A stretch of DNA of 64,000 nucleotides from Adiantum capillus-veneris (lineage: Eukaryota > Streptophyta > Polypodiopsida > Polypodiales > Pteridaceae), in contig CM043963.1 of assembly GCA_014529385.2 (NCBI GenBank), positions 92,767,912 through 92,831,911 on the forward strand, written 5' to 3'. Below, piece by piece: positions 33,655 to 43,701 of this stretch; the first letter of the stretch is position 1; every line of letters begins with the position of its first letter. Position numbers and translations under genes: made by a program. A model generated the notes under the pieces. It was not told the origin of the DNA. It ran no database searches and worked only from the letters and a program-made list of their open reading frames with translations.

Positions 33655-33850
33655 GACCGGGAGCAGTCGGCCTAGCACGACTTGCAGCCGTTTGCTGACC
33701 TCCGTCAGGAATGATTGCTGTCTGGTGTGACCTGCAATAGCCAGCCTAGCTCGCGACCGGGAGCAGTTGGCCTAGCACGACCTGCAGCCATTTGCTAACC
33801 TCCATCAGGAATGACTGCTGGCCTGCAATAGCAAGCCCAACTCCATCCTG
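33655..33850. repeat. two-unit tandem repeat of about 100 bp
   Basis: GACCGGGAGCAGTCGGCCTAG starts one unit near 33656 and GACCGGGAGCAGTTGGCCTAG the next near 33757. Each continues through GCAGCC.TTTGCT.ACCTCC.TCAGGAATGA. The gene content is nil. Confidence 0.75.
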
Positions 33851-34343
33851 CCTCGGCAGTCATTGCTTCCCAACCTACAAAACGTAGGTCACCTCCACCA
33901 TAGCCTTGTGGAAGCTATCGAAACCAATCCGCGCCGACGCGGACTGGTAGTTCATGTGTGCCTTTTTACACGTTATACAGATGAGGTTTTTTGTATAATG
34001 GTTTGATTTAAAAAAGAGAAAATTACCAATATGCTCAATAATTTGTACAATGGTTTGATTTTAAAAAAGAGAAAATTAACAAAATGCTCCTTAATTTGAA
34101 AAAATTCCCAAATACTTTTCAAATATGAAAAATTCCCAGAATTCTCTTCAATTTTTTCAAAATTCTCAAAACACCCCGAACTAACCTCGCAAAGGTTTAC
34201 AAAAACAAATTTTTTTGCAACTCTTCATAGGAAGATAGGTTCTCCTCAAAGAAGAAGATAGAGCTAGGATTTAAGATGGTATTAAGGGCTCTTCAAATGA
34301 AACTGTTCATCACTTTTGAACATAGAGGCCTCTATTTGTGAGA
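33851..34343. other. noncoding stretch with a 53-bp tandem duplication
   Basis: GTA.AATGGTTTGATTT followed by AAAAAAGAGAAAATTA occurs at about 33993 and 34046. A small GC hairpin (CCGCG-CCGA-CGCGG) is near 33930. Otherwise AT-rich sequence leads into the decayed gypsy RT at 34344. Confidence 0.55.
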
Positions 34344-36330
34344 TCATTGGTGAATAATCTTGTTTAATATGCTAAAAGATAAATCTCCATTGTCATTAAC
34401 ATTAGAGAAATCTGTTTTGATAGTGATATGGTTTAGCGCTCGATAGTCCACACACATGCGGTATGTACCATCTTTCTTCTGCACTAAAAGAACTGGAGAA
34501 CAAAAGGGAGAGGAGCTAGGCCTCACCATCCCTTTGTCTACCAATTCTTGTACTTGCCTCATGATCTCCTCTTGTTGAGCTTAGGAAACTTGATAAGGAG
34601 GCTTGTTAGGCGGTGAGCTTCCTGGTAGGAGCTCAATTCGATGGTCATCATCCCCTCGTTTTGGAGGTTAAGTCCATAGGGATATCATAGATAAAAACAT
34701 GTTGGAATCCATTTAGAAAATTAGACAAGTCTAACTCTTCTTGATTCCTACCATCTTTATATGATAAAACATACAGACCTTTTATGGATTGTTTGACAAA
34801 AATTATGTACGCAAAAATTGAGCTTTTCATTGATTTGTCAAAATCAGGAATATTAACAAGGGGTATGGTACGACCAGGCTCATTAGCATCGATGTACATG
34901 TTCTTTTCCCTATACTTGAAATACAGTCTTCTTTCAAGGAACTTTACATTAACAGCGATACGGTCAAACCATGGTGCCCCTAAGATGACATCTTCATGCT
35001 TGAGAGGAGAGATGAAGAAATATACTTTGTCAACATAGCCTTGGACATGAAGCCTCAATTTCCCAATCAAGGGAGTCACTGCAGCTTCTTGGCCCTTAAG
35101 GCTCCATCAGCTACAACAACATCTCCCATATCATGAGCTTGAATGGCTAACTTGGTGGCCAACACCGTGGATATGAAATTGTGAGTAGAGTCAGGGTCAA
35201 AAAGGATGAAGGCATCATGCTCCCTTACCTTTCCCCAAGCATAGGAGAGAGGTGATCCTTTGCAAATGAGCATCCTCTTTTGGAGCTTCGATTGTGGAAG
35301 CTCTAGGAGTCTCATTGCGGGCATTTTTTTGGGGGCAAGAACGATAGCCATGTCCTTGATCCCCACACTTAAAACATTTGTGGTCCTTACGAAAAACTTC
35401 TAGCTCTTCATGAGAGAGTTTATTTTTACCTTTGTAAATCCCCTTCTCCTTGGACCCATTTTTGTTGTTGTTATTGGAATTGCCTTGGAAAGAGTTTTGG
35501 ACATTGTTCTTCCCCTTTGCTTCATTTCGATCTTTGTTTTCCATGGGCTTAATGGCATTCCTTTTAGCCCCTTGTTGGAAATTGATGCACGAAACGACCA
35601 TAGTGTGGTGAATTACTTCGGTGATATAACTAGGCCGTTGGGAGTTGACATACTCAGCCATTTCTTCAGGTAATCCTGCACAGAATTGTTGCTTTTACTC
35701 AGCAAAGTCTATCTTCTGGAAGGCAGTAGCCTTGAGATGTAAACCCCAAAACTTGTCCACATATTTGTGGATATACTCGTTGGAGAGCAGCTTCAAACTT
35801 CGCCATTCGGTAAGCACTTTGTCCTTTGCATCGCTTGCAAGTAATTTCTTCATGATGGAAACTCATAGAGTTTTCCATGTCTTTGGGGCTTCACCGTTAC
35901 CACAAAGACTAGCCCACCATTGACAAGCAGATTTTTGGAAGTACATAGCTACATTTTGTAGCTTGGAGGACTCTGTAAAGTCCTCATCTCCAAAGGCCGC
36001 ATCACATTGCTGTATGAAGGGGCCAATACTTTGTTGATAGCACCAAAAGTGCCATCATAGGTAAGAAAAGAGATACTCTTTCCTCCCTCTTTGAACTTCT
36101 TGAGCTTTTTGAACCTTCTCCAAGCGCAGTAGAATTTGCGATGGCCTCTCCTCTTGTATACTGTAGGAGAATAGTTGTTGCTTTCATCGAAAGAGAAGGA
36201 AGGTGAAGAAGGAGAAGAGAGTGACCTCTTTCTTGCCTTTTTATTCCTTTGTTTCCTCTCTTCCCTTTTGGAGTGATGAGGAGAAGGACTATGGGTTGGC
36301 TGTTTCCTCTTGGAGGAGTTGGCAATTGTC
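34344..36330 (-). pseudogene. Ty3/gypsy gag-protease-RT start, decayed (gypsy-3)
   Basis: Read leftward, the gag core (AMYFQKSACQWWASLCG near 35940, LSNEYIHKYVDKFW near 35780, FCAGLPEEMAEYVN near 35660) is followed by a CCHC knuckle (CFKCGDQGHGYRSC) and a protease with ILFDPDSTHNFIS at 35180-35220. The usual DSG or DPG triad is here DPD, so the active-site Gly is lost. A KHEDVILGAPW segment follows, then the start of RT ([30 protein letters not shown]). RT ends near 34400, before the catalytic box; RNase H and integrase are missing. Stops occur within gag (after WKTL, after DFAE) and frames change between gag, protease and RT. The motifs resemble chromovirus-type gypsy elements. Confidence 0.82.
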
Positions 36331-37042
36331 TAGAGCATCATCTTCGTGGAGCCGCATCTTCAAAGGAACTTAGTGATTCACTTCTTTCTCGTTCTTTGAA
36401 TTCCTCCTCTCTTATGGAAGAGAGTCTTCTTCTAGGAGTCTCATTAAGAGGTCTCCTAACCACTCTCTCTCTCTTCTTGGAGAGGAAGGGAAATTCCATA
36501 AGCATGAAGTTGGTGAGTAACTTCGTCTTGCAAAGCAGGGTTGCCCATAGCTTGTTGCAACCTAGTAACAAGATAAGTAAAAAACATGGGGGCATCATCA
36601 TTAGCACCTTCATGCAAAATCAAAGTTGTCAATAATCATTCTACTCTCTTGGTTATTATCAGCCATGCTAATTAAACTTATGTATAAATTACTTTGTGCT
36701 TTGGTACCCTCAAAATCTTAGTCACTACTCTTCTTTATTTGAAAATTAGTTCTCAAGCAGCCACACCCGTGGTTTAGACAGTGTTGATTGCAAAGACTAG
36801 TGGAGAGAGTCTAACATTGCTCGGTTGATTATGGTTCCTGCTGAGCTTGCTAGTAGATCAATAATGGTTAAGCCAAAGGCAAGCTCTGAGAGACTCCATT
36901 ATTAAGACTATAGTTTCCAACAGTGTACCTCGAACTAAGTCCTTTTCAACCAAGATAATAGATCCCTATCCCACTTACCCTATTGCAATGAACATATCCA
37001 ACTTAAGGACCTCTCTTCTTAAGCAAGAAAAGAGAAATCAAT
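36331..37042 (-). other. leader and gag N-terminal region of gypsy-3, decayed
   Basis: Between the recognisable gag core and the primer site there is no long frame with a known motif. A charged 91-codon minus frame at 36613-36338 (RRRLSSIREEEFKERERSES) may be part of the gag N-terminus, but this is not certain. Confidence 0.4.
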
Positions 37043-37055
37043 GTCTCTAATACCA
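37043..37055 (-). other. primer binding site of gypsy-3
   Basis: The minus strand reads TGGTATTAGAGAC, close to the initiator Met tRNA type site TGGTATCAGAGAC, with one base between it and the LTR edge at 37057. Confidence 0.75.
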
Positions 37056-37056
37056 A

Positions 37057-37750
37057 TGTAATGGACATGGCCTATGAACTTTGAGAATAGTGGAATTAAG
37101 AGAATTAGAGTGAGCATTTTTATGAGACTAGTTTGAGAACATAGAGGGTGAACTTAATTAGCGGTAACAACATAACCATTATACTTAATTAACTTGGCAT
37201 GAACAATACCTTTTCAAGAGAGAGAGTGTAGAACTTGACAACAGTGGACCGGATTTATGTGGAGCCGGTCTCCCCTCCAATAGGCTTTTGTATTATAGAT
37301 TCTCCCATAAAGAGAGACTTGGTATAATACAATCTTTGTGTTCCTTGTGACCTAGGTGATGCAATAAAGATGGAAAGCTTCATGCATCACGAGCATAACA
37401 TAAACTTGTAAAAGAATTAACCATACCTGGACTCAGTCCCAAGGCCTCAAACACCTTTAAAGGTGGAAAGAGCTAGAGAGGAATGAGAGTAGGGAACATG
37501 AAGAAGAAGTATCATATGAGAAAGAGATAGTTCCTCAATTATCATCACTCTTGTTGCATATCATAGCATAATAGAATAATAATGATGATGATGAAGATGG
37601 CAAGCTTAAGCATTGAAGCGTGTCTCTTGGTTGGATTTCCATTCCATAACCAAGAGTGTTGGTGTAGGTTCTCAACTTCTCAACAATCTTGGAGAAGGAG
37701 ATGGAGTTCTTGCACTTTCACCAAGTGATAATGAGCTTGTGAGTGTGTGT

Positions 37751-37794
<44 letters not shown>

Positions 37795-38208
37795 ACCCCC
37801 CAAGAACACCCCTAGCTTCCTTGGCTGACCCCTCCTTGTAGCTCAAGCTTCAATTTGATTGGACCCCTACAAGCTTAGCCAATCACATACATAATGCATA
37901 TCAAGCAACCATGCCAACCTTAGGACAAGTTTCCCCCTTTCCCCTTTGAGAGAGAGGACTTGATAAATGCATAAACAATCAATTTAATTAGCTAAATTAT
38001 CATTGGACCCCTTTAGAGCCAACCAATAGGATTTAGGCACCTTATGAGGGCAACATGGAGAGGAATTTGATGTGTGTCCTTGTTGCTTCTTTCGACTAGG
38101 ATTGCCTTGTGTGAGGGTGTGTGTGTTCTCTCTGATGATCCTACAATTAGGGCTCGCCCCCCCATGAGTAGGGATGTTGGTTGACTTTTGGAACACCTTA
38201 AGCCCCTC
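37057..38208 (-). repeat. 5' LTR of gypsy-3 (outer edge uncertain)
   Basis: The inner edge is set by the primer site; the LTR ends CATTACA on the minus strand. It contains a GA microsatellite at 37750-37791 and AT-rich sequence. The outer edge cannot be fixed because the partner LTR is absent and the next element starts at 38209-38214. Part of the LTR may continue beyond that insertion, after 42669. Confidence 0.55.
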
Positions 38209-38213
38209 AAGCA
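38209..38213. other. left target-site duplication of the nonautonomous LTR element
   Basis: aagca directly precedes the left LTR and directly follows the right LTR (42665-42669), a perfect 5-bp duplication. Confidence 0.9.
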
Positions 38214-39439
38214 TGTCACGTGCACATCTAACCCTATGTGTACGTGTACAAGCTACTTCATGACATGGGTTCAATTTACTTACCTTAGGAAGTGTTCTGG
38301 CACTTTTGTGAGTCTGTTCGTAGACCATGCACGTTATAGACACTTAGAGTAAATGCATATCCTCTGGTTGCACACAACATGATCATCAGATTTTCATCAA
38401 AACCCATGAGGAGCATTTTTACAGTGCATAGACGATTTTCCCTATTTTAGCCAATTTTCACTTATTATTTTTAAGTGACTTTTGTTGGGAACTAGGTAGG
38501 GCAATTTTGACAAACAAGTACTTAAAAACCCAAGCGCTAGCATTTTTGACAGAAGAGGCAACAAGAATCGCGTGTTCAATATGCACCTTCTCAGCAGGAC
38601 CCCCACGGGACACCTAACATTTTTGGAGCAGAGACCCTAGCGTTTTCTGCATCAGCAACAACTAGCGTTTTCAGCAAAACAAGCCCAGTGTTTTTGCATT
38701 TACAACAGCCTGGCGACAGAAGACTATAGATCAGCCCTAGCATTAGCAGATTTCCATAGCAGAACAAAATTCAGCCTAGCATTTTTGGGTCAGCAAGCAA
38801 GCTTAGAGTTTTGCAGATTCACCGCCAACAGAACCTAGATCTAGACCAACGTTTTTAGTTTTCAGCACATAGACACCATAGAGCAAGTCCCGAACCTCGC
38901 AGATCTCACCTTCATGCAGCAGATCCTCGCCGCACGGTCAGATGCAATGTAGTTTGCAGATTCAGTCCAGAAAACGCAGATTTCAGCATCTGCGTTTTCA
39001 GCGCGTCGTTGGCGCATTGTCGCCATCGGCAGCATCACCGACATAGAGTCATAATTCAACAGATACAAGATTTGCAGATTTCAGCCATTAGGATTTTTAG
39101 ATTTTAGCCCGTCTCATCGTCGTCCTCATCATCGTTGACATCGTCAGCAAGTCCATTGCATTGTAGAGATTTGTGCAATCAATAATAGACCGCTCTCTCC
39201 ATAGAGAGTGGGGCCTTCGGAGGATGGTTTGACAACATTCTGGTGTCGTATTCTTCTCTCTCTATCTCTTAGTCTCAACACCTTCATTCACAATGTTTAT
39301 CCACTTTGTTTGTGATCACTTGCACTCTCTCACTAAAGGAACGGAAGGCTCTCCCTTCCGTAAGTAAAAGGAACCTTGAGCACAGTTCGGAGCACTCATC
39401 TTGAGCAAAGTTCAATATTCACTTCTGCTACACCTTATA
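38214..39439 (+). repeat. left LTR of the LARD-like element
   Basis: It runs from TGTCACGTGCAC to CACCTTATA. The middle (about 38530-38870) is a string of degenerate phrases with the core TAGCGTTTT or AGCATTTTT and CAGATTCAGC. It ends in copies of CTCACTAAAGGAACGGAAGG and a GAGCAC repeat. Confidence 0.9.
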
Positions 39440-41470
39440 TTGGTATTTGAGCTTTGACAGTGTTCTGTATCACTAAAGGAAAGAAGCACATAATTTTTTT
39501 TGCTTGTTGCGATCGCACGTAACCCAAGTCCTCTTGGGCGTGTCGATTTTTAATTGTGTTTTTGAAGAGTGACAAGAAACCCAAGAAAGAAGGGCTTGTC
39601 CAGCCTCCCCTTGTTTCTCTTTTCACTCATTGAGAGCGGACCGTGCACTTAGCGGCCGGCCAATCAACATGAGGTGGGAAAAAGCAACCTTGGTGTGAGC
39701 GCAAGGCCGCCAAGGGGTGCGCCCACGAGAAAGAGAAGATCTCGGGTAAGAAAGATCCTTCTCTAACACAGATTGCAAGCTCAAGGAGAACCTCAATAAC
39801 CTCAAGACCCTCAAGAACCCAAGAACCAAGAACCACAAGAACCCAAGTTCCTCGGGAACTTAAGAACCAATGACTTCAGTGTATGGTCATTACCCAAAGC
39901 GAAATGGATACTTCACATGGAGGTGATGAGCATGGCAGTGGTGGCGAAGAATAATTTTCCCCACCATGAGGTTTTTCTGACCCTCCCCCTTCCCCATATA
40001 CACCATGGATACCAAATTCTATGGATCTTTGGTCAAGTCGATGATGGACAAGAGGATACAACAAGAAGCGCCACACACCGCCTTGGAGCGAGAGCGTGAG
40101 GAAAGAAAAACAGAAAGAATGGCAGCCATAGAGCATTGATACGAAGAAATAATGGTAGCCATAGCACGGGAACACAAAGAAAGACAGTTAGAACGCGATG
40201 CAAGAAGAGCAAAAAGAAAAGCAGAAATGGATCACGAGCACCAAGAAAGAAAAGCAAAATTGGCTCGCGAGCACAAAGAAAGTTGTTTAGCCTTTGAGCG
40301 TGAGCGTGATCAAGTGCAATTGGTGGTCCAACAGAGAGCCCAACACATGACATAGTTGTTGCGACTCTTTTCTAGTGTGTAGGCACAGATTGCAAAGGAT
40401 CCTGAGAAGGAGACTCTCTCAGTCTCTTCTTTTCCAAAGCATGACACACATGATTTGCTTGACAATGATAAGCATGATGATTTGCATAATATAGATGTGA
40501 TTACTCACAAGCATGATGATTTGCATGATCAAGATGTGATTGTTCACAAGGATGATGGTTTAGTTGATGCTTTTTCTAGTGAAGCTAACCTCATTGCAGA
40601 TTCGATCAATCATGAAGAACCGATCTTGGCTCTCGGTCGAGGTCCAAAGACCCCCACAAGAAGATTTGATCAATCACGAAGAACCGATCTTGGCTCTTGA
40701 GTCAAGGTCCAAAGAACCCCCACATGAAGTATTATGTGTACGAATGATTAGTTAGCACGCACTGTTCGAGTGTTTCATTCGTGATGCTTTTTGTACTTTA
40801 GTCACCGTCCTTATGTGATCCCTTTTCATAGGCATGACATATTGTACGTTGAACATGATTCACTCATGAATGAGCACCGATATATACGGATTACTCGTGA
40901 GAAGCTGAAATGTTTTCATTCAAGGAATTCACATTCCATGTTTCTTCCTTGGCATTACACAGTATCTGAAAGAGCACAAGAAGGATTGAGCATCAAGCAT
41001 CGGCATTTCCATTGTGATTTGCCACAATTGATTGATTTAGATCATAAAGACAAGTTTTGATTCCATTGTTTGTGTGTGTTTGATGAACCGTTTTGATGTT
41101 CATCTACATTGCATGGACAGTCTTTAAAGAAGACTAGAATTTTTCCATTCACTTTACATGGAATGGGTATGTTCATGTTTTTGTGTTGGTAGTGGTTTCA
41201 GGAATTTTCATTCTCAGAGATTCTTGATGAAGGTAGACGCATGACTACAGAAAAAGTTGAAGCATTGAAGGAGCCACATATGACTTTGTGTCGCTTTCGA
41301 CACGGCCCAAAGAAGCAAGTGTTGCAGACCTTTATGAAGTTCAAGTATCGCATGACCCACGCATCAGAGTGGGCCGATGAAGAGTCCTTTACAAGATTCC
41401 AGATGTTGTTGGTGATCTTCCTAGATGCCATACAATTCGGTACCAGTACCTCACTTTGAAAAGGAGGGGA
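39440..41470 (+). pseudogene. internal region of the LARD-like element; charged coiled-coil fragments and a chromodomain-like tail
   Basis: The primer site TGGTATTTGAGC begins at 39441. Short frames follow: at 40152-40355 a Glu/Arg/Lys-rich helical piece (KERQLERDARRAKRKAEMDH); at 40455-40700 an imperfectly duplicated piece (NDKHDDLHNIDVI, then HKHDDLHDQDVI); and at 41241-41459 a piece with QVLQTFMKFKYRMTHASEWA and DEESFTRF, which looks like a decayed chromodomain at the C-terminus of a gypsy integrase. That placement, just before the polypurine tract, fits an origin by internal deletion of a chromovirus. None of these frames has a firm function. Confidence 0.5.
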
Positions 41471-42664
41471 TGTCACGTGCATTTCTAACCCTAAGTGTAA
41501 GTGGACAAGCTACTTCATGACATGGGTTCAGTTTGGCTAGCTTAGGAAGTGTTATGGCACTTTTGTGAGTCTGTTCACAGATCGTGCACGTCCAGACACT
41601 TAGAGTAGATGCATATCCTCTGGTTGCACATAGCATGATCATCAGATTTCCATCATAACCCATCAGGAGAATTTTTACAGTGCATAGACCTATTTTTTCT
41701 ATTTTAGCCAATTTTCACTTATTATTTTTATGTGACTTTTGTTGGGAACTAGGTAGGGCAATTTTGACAGCCAAGTACTTAAGAAACCCAAGCGCTAGCA
41801 TTTCTGATAGAAGAGGCAACAGGAACTTAGTGTTCAACATACATCTTCTCAGTAAGACCCCCACAAGACACCTAGCGTTTTTGGAGGAGAGACCCTAGCG
41901 TTTTCTGCATCAGCAACAACTAGCATTTTTAGCAAAACAAGCCCAACGTTTTTGCATTTGTAGCAGCCTGGTGACAGAAGACTACAGATCAGCCCTAGCG
42001 TTAGCAAATTTCCGCAGCAGAACAGAATTCAGCCTAGCGTTTTTGGATCATCAAGCAGGCTTAGCATTTTGCAGATTCACCGTGACAGAACCCCGATCTA
42101 GACCAGCGTTTTCAGTTTTCCGCACATAGACACCGTAGAGAAATTCTCGAACCTCGCAGATCTCACCTTCCCACAACAGATCCTCGTCGCAAGATCAGAT
42201 CCAGCGTAGTTTGCAGATTGAGCCCGAAAAACAAAGATTTCAACATCTGCATTTTTAGCACATTGTCGTCACATCGTCGCCATCGACATCGTCACCGACA
42301 AAGAGTCAGAATTCAATAGGTATAAGATTTGCAGATTTCAGCCCGTCTTGTCATCATCCTCATCGTCATTGGAAAGTCCATTGCATTGTAGAGATTTGTG
42401 CAATCAATAGTAGACCGCTCCCGCCATAGAGAGTGGGACCTTCGAAGGAGGGTTTGACAAAATTCTTGTGTCGTATTCTTCTCTCTCTATCTATCAGTCT
42501 CAGCACCTTCATTCACAATGTTTATCCACATTGTTTGTGATTACTTGTACTCTCTCACTAAAGAAACGGAAGGCTCTCCCTTCCGTAAGTAAAAGGAACC
42601 TTGAGCACATCTCGGAGCACTCATCTTGAGCAAAGTTCAATATTGGCTTCCGCTGCACCTTATA
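41471..42664 (+). repeat. right LTR of the LARD-like element
   Basis: It begins TGTCACGTGCAT after the polypurine tract and ends CACCTTATA before aagca. It is 32 bp shorter than the left LTR because of small indels. Confidence 0.9.
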
Positions 42665-42669
42665 AAGCA

Positions 42670-43028
42670 CCTTAGTCATGGAGCACCTTAAGTACCTTAG
42701 TCATAAAGCACCTCAAGCACCGTAGTCAACAAGCACGACAAGCATCTCAAGCTTGGGTCGGGTTCCCACCTCAAGCACATCCCTAGCTTTTCTAATGTCC
42801 TAGGTCTAAGGACTTTTAACACTGACCTTTGGAGCTCTTTAATGAAGCTAACCCTAAGGTCTTTAAGATCCATTAGCTAGCATTGATATTTGATAGACCA
42901 TTATTAAAGATCCAAAAACACATGTCTATATTCTATCCCTTATTCCCGTTTATTCTCCCACATTAAATGATCAGTTTAATATGAGAAAATCATTGGGTTG
43001 GTTAGATATTAGATTTTATGACATTTCG
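42670..43028. other. short flank with AAGCACCT repeats, no gene
   Basis: Phrases such as AGCACCTTAGTCAT.GAGCACCTTAAG recur four to five times at 42665-42780. The rest is AT-rich with no frame or motif. It may be the continuation of the gypsy-3 LTR interrupted by the LARD-like element. Confidence 0.45.
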
Positions 43029-43411
43029 TGTGAGGTCTCCGCCTTGTTACCATATCCATTTGGCAATAGGAGGGTACCTGACATGTCGCTAGGCCCTCAT
43101 CGCTTGAGAAAACATAGTCAATAAGGAATTGATTTCTAATGGACGGTCTCTCGTCACCAAGTAACTTGAGCCAAACCATTGACAAGGGTTCCTAGCTCTG
43201 TCTCATAGGGAAAGCATGAACTAATACAAGAATTTTATATGTCCCTAATTCTGACCTTCCAAAAGAGAGAAATTCGAAATACCTTTTTCCCCATAGCTTT
43301 CAGGGGCACGTATATTTGGGACTTCTCGACTCTTACCACAATGAATCTCTAATTTTGCTTCTCTTAATAAGAGGGAGTGGAGAGTTTCTCGACTAATTGA
43401 GACCACCCATC
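43029..43411 (-). repeat. left LTR-like repeat, part 1 (before copia-2B)
   Basis: From TGTGAGGTC it matches 52641-53003 and continues at 48594 after copia-2B. The last five bases, ccatc, are the target duplication of copia-2B. Confidence 0.75.
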
Positions 43412-43638
43412 TGTTGGAATTAGGGTTGCAGAGAAACACACACAACTTGGAGAAGACGAAGGAAGCTCAAGGCACACAATAGAGAGTGTGTTACTTAGTG
43501 TGCAATGGAAAGATAGATAGCCCTAGAGTGATGGGCGTATATACAATGCACGGGGGAAAAAACCTCCTAAAGAGGGAAAAAATGCCCCGGCGGTCCTAGT
43601 GTGTTCACACACATCACTACCACATGTATATGGTAACA
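43412..43638 (-). repeat. 3' LTR of copia-2B
   Basis: On the minus strand it starts TGTTACC directly after a G-rich tract (CCAGGGGGGATT) and ends CCAACA. It differs from its partner only at one base (AACTTGG versus AGCTTGG on the plus strand). Confidence 0.96.
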
Positions 43639-43701
43639 AATCCCCCCTGGAGTGATGCGGTGAACGAGAGCTGGCACATGAGTAAAGGGAAGTGCCATGC
43701 C

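Larger units (their letters stand above)
38214..42664 (+). mobile_element. nonautonomous LTR retrotransposon (LARD-like), long LTRs
   Basis: It has LTRs of 1226 and 1194 bp, a perfect aagca TSD, an initiator-Met-like primer site after the left LTR and a polypurine tract (AAAAGGAGGGGA) before the right LTR. The internal region is only about 2.0 kb and has no protease, RT, RNase H or integrase. Terminal repeats are TGTCACG...CCTTATA, an unusual 3' end. The LTRs differ at roughly one base in ten over the part I aligned, so it is an old copy. Confidence 0.9.

Noticed and set aside
43029..43411. Solo LTR next to copia-2B
   Set aside because: The same repeat at 52641-53928 faces a primer site and gag on the minus strand, so a paired-LTR element explains both better, although the TSD was not found.
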